The position numbers were made by a program, and so were the translations under genes. Below the pieces are notes generated by a model, which did no database searches, was not told the origin of the DNA, and saw nothing but the letters and a program-made list of their open reading frames with translations. Below are positions 58,868 through 64,000 of a DNA stretch of 64,000 bases, piece by piece. Source of the DNA: Spongilla lacustris. Lineage: Eukaryota; Porifera; Demospongiae; Spongillida; Spongillidae. Positions within the stretch are counted from its first letter, which is position 1. The number at the start of each line of letters is the position of its first letter. The DNA is taken from assembly GCA_949361645.1 (NCBI GenBank), contig OX442421.1:6023718-6087717 (forward strand). The letters are read 5' to 3'.

Positions 58868-61685
58868 CAGGGGGGAGGGGCCCTGGGAAAAGGCTTTGTG
58901 TTCATCTGGCTTCTTCCACTCCTCCAGCCTTATCATCAGGATCTGTCAGAAGTACAGTGATGACCCTTCTCCCCCTCCCCCTCCCACCAATGCGCCGCCT
59001 GCAAGGAAGGACTCTGCCACCTACCACACCTTTGTACCCAGTTCTCCACTGGATGGCCCCCCTGCCCCCCTACAGGACAGCAGGGAACAAAATGAGGACC
59101 TCCGTGCGGCTGGGGGGCAAGATGGTGGTGAGGACAGTGATGGCCAAGGGGACTACACCCCCGTCGGAGATGTAGTTGGGGACGAGGGGGAGGACTACAT
59201 CCCTGTCAGAGATGGAGTGGAGGGTGAGGGGAGTGGGGAGGGGAGTGGTGTGGACAGTGATGAGTATGAATCCATGAAGCGTGTGGGGGAAGGCATGGAG
59301 GAGAGTAGTGACGACGACCACGAGTATGTCAACACTGAGGTAATTGCAGGTCTCGCTCTGGCACCACCTGCTGCCATGGCGACCAAGCCAACTGAACGGG
59401 TGCCTCCCGCACTGCAGCAGCCAAGGCAGCCTCCACTGCCCACCGGGGGGAACACCTCGCCAACAGTGGTGACTTCAAATGCTTCCAAAGATGCTGCCAT
59501 TCACCTCCAGGCTGCCACTGGGGGGCAGCCAGAAGGCGAGGGGGGGCAGCCAGAAGGTGAGGGGGGGCTGACAAGTCTGCCGCCATCTTCACTGTCAAAG
59601 AGAGGTCCGGTGCCTAAGCCAGCTGTGAAGCCAAAACCTAAACCTCCTCTGAGGGTTGACTCCCTTCAGACCCAGGGCAGCATTGAAAATGAGCAGCCCA
59701 CACAGCAGGAAACAAAGAGGTCACCTGATCAGGATGCTGTGGAGATAGCTGTCGCTGACACCCAACTGCATGCTGTGAAGAAGCCATGGAGTGATAATGG
59801 AATTACTGGAGGGGAAACATCTCCAAAGCCCAGGAATGACATTTCAAAGCAAGCAGCCGCATTGGAGATGAAGGGTTTTCAGCTGAGGAATAAAATGGTT
59901 CCAGATCAGGTGACCAATAAGATTGTCCCTGATCAGGTGACCGATAAGATGGTTCCAGATCAGGCGACCAATAAGATTGACCCTGATCAGGTGACCAATA
60001 CGGTGGTCCCTGAGCCAGCCACTCCCACAGCAGTAGTGCCCACAGAGGGAGGTACCCTTGCAAAGCCACGATTGAATGAAATAAGGAAGAAGGTGGCAGC
60101 AAAGTATGAGCAAACTGTGTTACCGGGCGCCCTTGCCACTCCCACCTCTCCAAGGCTCGTCTCTACTCCACCAGCCACACCCCCTTGCTCAACTTCTACT
60201 GCTCCACCACCTGTGTTTGCTGCCCCTCCTCCACCCCTCAACCCTCCCTTTTCCCCTTCTCCCCCCATACCCAGACGTCCCTTCGCTCCTTCGCCCATTA
60301 TCACCCCGATTTTCCCACCATCCATCATTACTGCTTCCCCCATGCCTGGCCAAGACAGTAATGCCAAGGTAGCCCCTCCCCAAATTCCTATCTCTCCTTC
60401 GAAACGCACATCTCCACCAATGTCTGCAGGACAAATCAAGGTGTCTGATCCTATGCCACAGCTAACCACTCTGCAGTTCCCCATGAGCAGCAGCAGGGAA
60501 CCCTCCAGCAGTGAAGGTGAGCACACATCACCACCTCCTCCCCCTCTGCCAGAGCGCCCAGAAGATTTTACTGACCAGGAGTCACTCCCAGCAGGAAGCC
60601 AGTCTCCAAACCCCAAGTCTAGTTTTAAAAAAAAGGCTTATGAATTTGTCACCAAACCCTGGACAAAGAAGCCGTCTGATGCAAAGGAACTGGTTGCAGT
60701 GGAACCAGCTCTATTTGAGCCTCGGAAGACCTTCATAAACATGAAAAGCAGGCCCCTCCCACCAGAGCCAGCCCCCAAGAAAGAGGCACATGACAGCGAT
60801 GACGACGTAGACATGCACGACTATGAACAAGTGGAAGGCGAGGTCCCCAGACCCAAATGGATTAACCAACCCCCGGACGCTGGAGTGCGCAGGGCGAGGT
60901 CCTTCAATGCTGTTGACACTGACTACGAAAATGCGGAACAAATGCCGACCCCAAAAACTCCTGAAGTTTCTTCACGAGGCAGAAGAAGCCCCTCCCCCTC
61001 GTACGACTACCCAAGGGTGATGCCATCCAAGCCACTTGGCAATAGCAAGAAACCTGTCCCTCCAAGGAGGAGTAAGCCTGCTAGCATGTCTCCATCGCCA
61101 CGCCATGGCTTGAAGGCCCCTGCGGATGAGATTGATGGCATCCACAATGACAATTACATCAACCGTGGTACCCGCGATGACAGCTGCATTAGTGATGTCG
61201 CCTACGACGACAGCTGCATTAGTGATGTCGCCCGCGACGACAGCTGCATTGATGAAGGCACGCGTGATGATAGCTACATCAACTGGGACCCACAGGCCAG
61301 TAGCCTTCCCGCTGCAAAACGTCACAGCCACTCGGCAGAAGACCTATACATGAACCTACCCCTGTCGGACCCCACTCCCAGGAGACCTCCCAAGACCATC
61401 GCCCAGCCATCTGTGAAAGTGGCGCCCATTCCCCCTGTCAAGCCACGCCCACACCGTGCGCAGGCGCAGGACATACCTGCTGTGGTCGGAGGGACCATGA
61501 CCATGCCCAGGGCGGGGCATGACCCCCTCAGCAGCAGCTTGCCTGCCAGCGCCAGTATGCACGTGCTGTCAAGGAGAACCCCGGGGGTCGCGACTAGGAC
61601 ACCAGGGGTCGTGACTAGACCCCTGCCCCCACGAAATGTCATGCGAACGCCTAATAGCACCTCGAATAAGGGACCCCCCCGGTGA
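52304..61685 (+). CDS. p190RhoGAP-like GTPase/FF protein with proline-rich tyrosine-motif tail, no RhoGAP domain
   Basis: Exon 52304-53406 encodes an N-terminal domain closely like ARHGAP35/ARHGAP5: P-loop GIGKSCLCYRF, DHFLYWGS, G4 TKRD, G5 ECSAKSNVNV, then an FF-like helical segment (EYKACALLHGKFETDKMF). At 53407 GTAAGC follows GA, in phase 2. The next large exon, 58928-61685, follows TCTTCCACTCCTCCAG and is also phase 2, giving YSNYLKD|LIIRICQKY. The spliced product is about 1286 residues. Its tail has many PxxP stretches and five YxN sites (YVNT, YENA, YINR, YINW, YMNL: GRB2-SH2 type), plus YEQV, YESM and YDYP. Tandem VPDQVTNK and DDSCISDV repeats occur. No RhoGAP domain or further FF domains follow. 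The first exon could instead end at its own TAA (53408). An AATAAA lies near 61934. Confidence 0.8.
53491..53520. repeat. Poly-C tract (~29)
   Basis: C run about 85 bp into the large intron of the p190-like gene. Confidence 0.95.
54060..54290. repeat. Dispersed repeat, copy 1 of a ~230-bp duplicated block
   Basis: The segment starting GATTAGAGGATGAGGGG, through TAACACTATTC and GATGTAGTGGCCTCCC, to TCCCACCTCTCCCTCCACGC is repeated at 56698-56885. Both copies run directly into CA-rich tracts starting GTGTCCAACACACACAC. Confidence 0.85.
54270..54563. repeat. Complex (CA)n / ACAGTGACAGCACAC microsatellite
   Basis: CA repeats interrupted by ATGCACAC and GTAGTGACAGCACGC blocks, ending in about 38 pure CA units (54486-54560). 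Intron of the p190-like gene. Confidence 0.95.
54676..55842. repeat. 35-bp minisatellite (GGTAACCCCATCTGTGAG)
   Basis: About 33 copies of GGTAACCCCATCTGTGAG plus GACTAGTAGGTCCCTAT. Variants with GTTAGGACTAGATCTAGG recur at regular positions, so a higher-order structure of several units exists. Intron of the p190-like gene. 55843-56690 shows no recognised feature. Confidence 0.96.
56698..57018. repeat. Dispersed repeat copy 2 plus (CA)n
   Basis: Second copy of the ~230-bp block (see 54060), followed by CA-rich sequence 56885-57015 with about 15 terminal CA units. The two copies bracket the 35-bp array. Confidence 0.88.
57376..57755. repeat. ~26-bp minisatellite (GAGGACCAAAGGGGTTAAGG)
   Basis: About 15 copies of GAGGACCAAAGGGGTTAAGG plus CATTAT or CATGT. 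Intron of the p190-like gene. Confidence 0.95.
57853..58545. repeat. 19-bp minisatellite (CCTTAACAGTACTGTGCCT)
   Basis: About 36 copies of CTCCTTAACAGTACTGTGC or CTTCTTAACAGTACTGTGC. Each unit contains the palindrome ACAGTACTGT. Each also contains a pyrimidine-TTAACAG string that looks like a 3' splice site on the transcribed strand, about 380 bp before the real acceptor. Confidence 0.96.
58836..58866. repeat. (GT)n microsatellite before the terminal p190-like exon
   Basis: About 15 GT units ending about 60 bp upstream of the acceptor at 58927. Confidence 0.93.
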
Positions 61686-62180
61686 ATGTAAAACTGTTCT
61701 GGCCCTTGTATGTGTTTTGTCATTAAGTGCAATCAACAATGTAAGACATTTTTAAATGCTGTCTTTATGGCTATCAAATTTGTGGCATCTCGTCAAAATA
61801 TTTGCAATTGTAATATACAACACATATATGTATGTATATGTAGAATACAAAGAATATTATGACAAATTACTCACAACTATGCAACTGTATAATTTATAAC
61901 TATTCTTCTTTCATAATGATTTGTGTAATGAAAAAATAAATGTCTATTTGGGGAGGGGTCAAATGTTCCCTTTGGGGAGAGGTAAAAGATAGTTGAACAA
62001 ATCATCACCCATCCGCTCCTTGCCCAAGGTTGTTTATTTTTTCTTCCATATTTTGAGCCGACATGATTCTTTAGAGTGGAAGGGTAACATTTTAGGAAGG
62101 ATGGTTTTTAAGATTTGGTTTTTGCCCGTTGATATTAGCGTACAAGGAAACAAATCTATGAATCTAATTACTAACGTTGG
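61686..62180 (+). other. 3' flank / probable 3' UTR of the p190-like gene
   Basis: AT-rich sequence with an AATAAA at about 61934. Nothing else is recognised. Confidence 0.5.
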
Positions 62181-62189
62181 GCTTGAGTG

Positions 62190-62570
62190 GTCCTACATGC
62201 AGTGTACCCAACCTTTAATAACCAGATATACGTTAATTCTAAACACTCTTCAGCTGCCTCCTTAAGTGCTTCTAGTGCCTGCTCACCTTCTTGCAAGCAC
62301 CTAGCTGAGGCCATCAAGGACTTTAATGAACTTGTCTCCTCTGATGATGCCGTAGTGTTGGATCATCTTGATGTTGTGAATTGTGACGCATCAGAGATCT
62401 CTCTGTCTGGCAAAATTGAAGATCGCCATTTAAGTGTGTTACTTCACAAGGTCTCCTGGCCTGCATGACAAAGCATGCCTGCTATCCATTTCTTCGCCAC
62501 ATGCAGCTGCTTGGCTCTCAGTTATTCCTTCCCTCAGGCTCAACCCATATCCAGAAATGAGCGGTCAAAA
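62190..62570 (+). mobile_element. Retrotransposon fragment, family of the 16.8 kb element (+ strand)
   Basis: A frame with HLAEAIKDFNELVSSDD...SGKIEDRHLSVLLHKVSW (62280-62465) is followed, one frame over, by LHDKACLLSISSPHAAAWLS and LRLNPYPEM (62460-62560). This is the region just before the LHLEPNEF block in related elements and is the part deleted from the 16.8 kb copy. It is truncated on both sides. Confidence 0.62.
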
Positions 62571-62698
62571 GTCAGAAGTACTAAATTCGCATCTTGCGAA
62601 TCAACGAATATTCCCGTATATCTTCCATAGACATGTATGGGGTACTTAATACCAAGCACGCCAGATTTTTCTCAGCATTTGCCAAATGGGGTTGTTAT

Positions 62699-62880
62699 AA
62701 AAAGTAAGGAAACAAGGATTTACGGATATTATGCATTAATTAATATATAAATATTACATACCTACATTTAGCACAGAATTTCAGATCAGGTATAGGTAGA
62801 TTTGCTAAATAATGTAGGTATGAATATTTATAAATTAATTAATGCATAATATCCGTAATTCCTTGTTTCCTTACTTTTTA
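62699..62880. mobile_element. 182-bp foldback MITE (AAAAAGTAAGGAAACAAGG)
   Basis: The arms AAAAAGTAAGGAAACAAGG...GGATATTATGCATTAATTAA are inverted at the right, ending CCTTGTTTCCTTACTTTTT. Inner CATACCTACATTTAGCA is inverted as well. Related to the 35.8 kb element by shared internal blocks. Confidence 0.88.
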
Positions 62881-63389
62881 CTCAATTGCTGTCTACAAAT
62901 CCTACATCACCAATTTTATTTTTATTAAATTTTTATATCTTGTTTCACTGCATTTTTTCCCCGGCGAGTTCCTACTCAAGTTATATGTTGCACACAAGAG
63001 AGCAAACGAAGAAGGAAGGGCAACCTTGGAATACTACCCGTTTATATAGCGCATCACATCACAGCAGTATATCACTGGCATCACTAATAAATCACATCAT
63101 AATCAAACGATTTCTTTTAAACAGCTAAGGTCTCTGAAAGTTCTTGCATGTGACACCCCCAGCTGCACATGTCATACACAATAACCGTAGCAAAGGCATC
63201 ATGATTAATTGCCATAAATGTCAGTACCTGTGAGCATGTATGGTGTGTGGATTAAAGCAATTGACTATTCACACCAAAGATGCTTACCAGATTGCTTGCC
63301 ATTTTCATATGTGGTGGGCAAAAGGACCACCACTGAGTACAGCACAGAACATCATGGCCAAACTATCCAGCTATGTTGGGGCAAATAGT

Positions 63390-63548
63390 TGGAGAAGGAA
63401 GTGAAAGAGGGGAAAGAAGAAGAGAAGGGGGAGAGAAGAGAGGAGGGGGGAGAAGGGAGAGAAGGGGAGAGGAGGGAGGAGGGAGAGGAGAAGGCGAGAG
63501 GAGGGGAAGGGGAGGAGAGAAGAGAAGATGGGAGTAAAGGAGGGGATA
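63390..63548. repeat. Polypurine tract (GGGAGAGGAG)n
   Basis: A stretch of nearly pure A/G, about 155 bp, in the intron following the last visible exon of the right-edge gene. 62881-63389 shows nothing recognised. Confidence 0.9.
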
Positions 63549-63609
63549 GCAAGCAGAACATCACACAGATGAGCAGTACACCTCTTGGCAACATATCTGT
63601 GGCACTTAC

Positions 63610-64000
63610 ACCCACATTTCCAGAGTGGTCCACCCCTCATCCTGGAAGGATGGTGTTCCCTTTCCTCTTCTCCATGTTCATCTAATAACATCGGCCAAGA
63701 ACAGCTCACATCTGGCAGACACACACATTTGAACGAATAAAACATACCTTCCCCAGAGCAGCATTGCTTGTGGCCATGTTGAGAACAAAGCTGTCCTCAT
63801 TGGAAGCTTCTGTCACGGGAGAGATATGACTTATGGGGTTATGGGGTTACCAGTGCAGCCTGAATGAGCAGCACCTGATTTGCTCTGGTGGGGACCACCA
63901 GAGGACACGCATTTGTGAAGGACATTCCCGTTCATAGACAAGCATTTTAGTATCAGTTACCTTTGAACAGAACTGACTTATAAATGGTCCTACCAGCAGG
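63610..64000 (-). CDS. Unrecognised gene, three short internal exons (partial)
   Basis: Minus-strand exons 64000-63961 (runs off the window), 63809-63748 and 63641-63610 have good splice sites (AAAG|GTAACT, GTGACAG|, AAG|GTATG, TTCCAG|, GGGT|GTAAGT). They join in consistent phase with no stop: PAGRTIYKSVLFK / EASNEDSFVLNMATSNAALGK (split E) / DEGWTTLEMW. The pattern basic-x-YKSVLF...WTTLEMW faintly recalls Ras-association/ubiquitin-like domains (e.g. Grb7/10/14). That is a guess, and the family is not identified. Confidence 0.5.

Noticed and set aside
58797..58927. Start of the 962-codon ORF at 58797 with CVCVC residues
   Set aside because: This part is intronic (GT)n. The exon is better started at the acceptor after 58927.
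59987..60616. 209-codon minus-strand glycine-rich ORF
   Set aside because: Antisense of the proline-rich tail of the p190-like gene.

Overview
This 64 kb window is nuclear DNA of an animal. The genes are split by GT-AG introns, polyadenylation-type AATAAA signals are present, and the proteins are metazoan or holozoan: akirin, OSCP1, a DPY19 C-mannosyltransferase, a p190RhoGAP-like GTPase, and RING/B-box proteins ending in an ALK/LTK-type glycine-rich domain. The compact genes, dense MITEs and the RING plus glycine-rich architecture suggest an early-branching animal, most likely a sponge. That assignment is inference.

Layout. 0-4 kb: 3' exons of a Rab-like GTPase (+), with an apparent 2-base frameshift. 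4.5-11.3 kb: almost entirely unrelated minisatellites, including a 1.65 kb polypyrimidine array and a 9-bp array. 11.6-16.3 kb: a DPY19-like gene (-) reconstructed from 13 exons. 16.8-22.6 kb: a disrupted retrotransposon with zinc finger, reverse transcriptase and restriction-like endonuclease, an inverted ~170-bp satellite, and other element remnants. 22.6-25.1 kb: short inverted-repeat elements, one holding a 40-bp copy of coding sequence from the neighbouring gene. 25.5-29.3 kb and 34.1-36.9 kb (-): two paralogous RING/B-box/coiled-coil/FN3/glycine-rich genes. Between them lie three retrotransposon fragments (29.7-31.3 kb) and an intronless FAD-dependent oxidoreductase (31.6-33.8 kb, +). 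37.9-40.1 kb: OSCP1 (+). 40.4-52.0 kb: akirin (+), with MITEs and satellites in its introns and a proposed 17-nt last exon. 52.3-61.7 kb: a p190RhoGAP-like GTPase/FF exon that joins in phase, across a 5.5 kb satellite-filled intron, to a large proline-rich, tyrosine-motif exon without a RhoGAP domain. 62.2-62.9 kb: retroelement fragment and MITE. 63.6-64.0 kb: three short exons of an unrecognised gene (-) running off the edge.

The genes are housekeeping or signalling genes and do not form an operon. The paralogous RING pair looks like a local duplication. Exons were assigned by eye from splice consensus, reading phase and remembered family sequence. No alignment or transcript data were available. 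Many long homopolymers (G/C runs of 15-35) and tandem arrays mean that some indels could be assembly errors.
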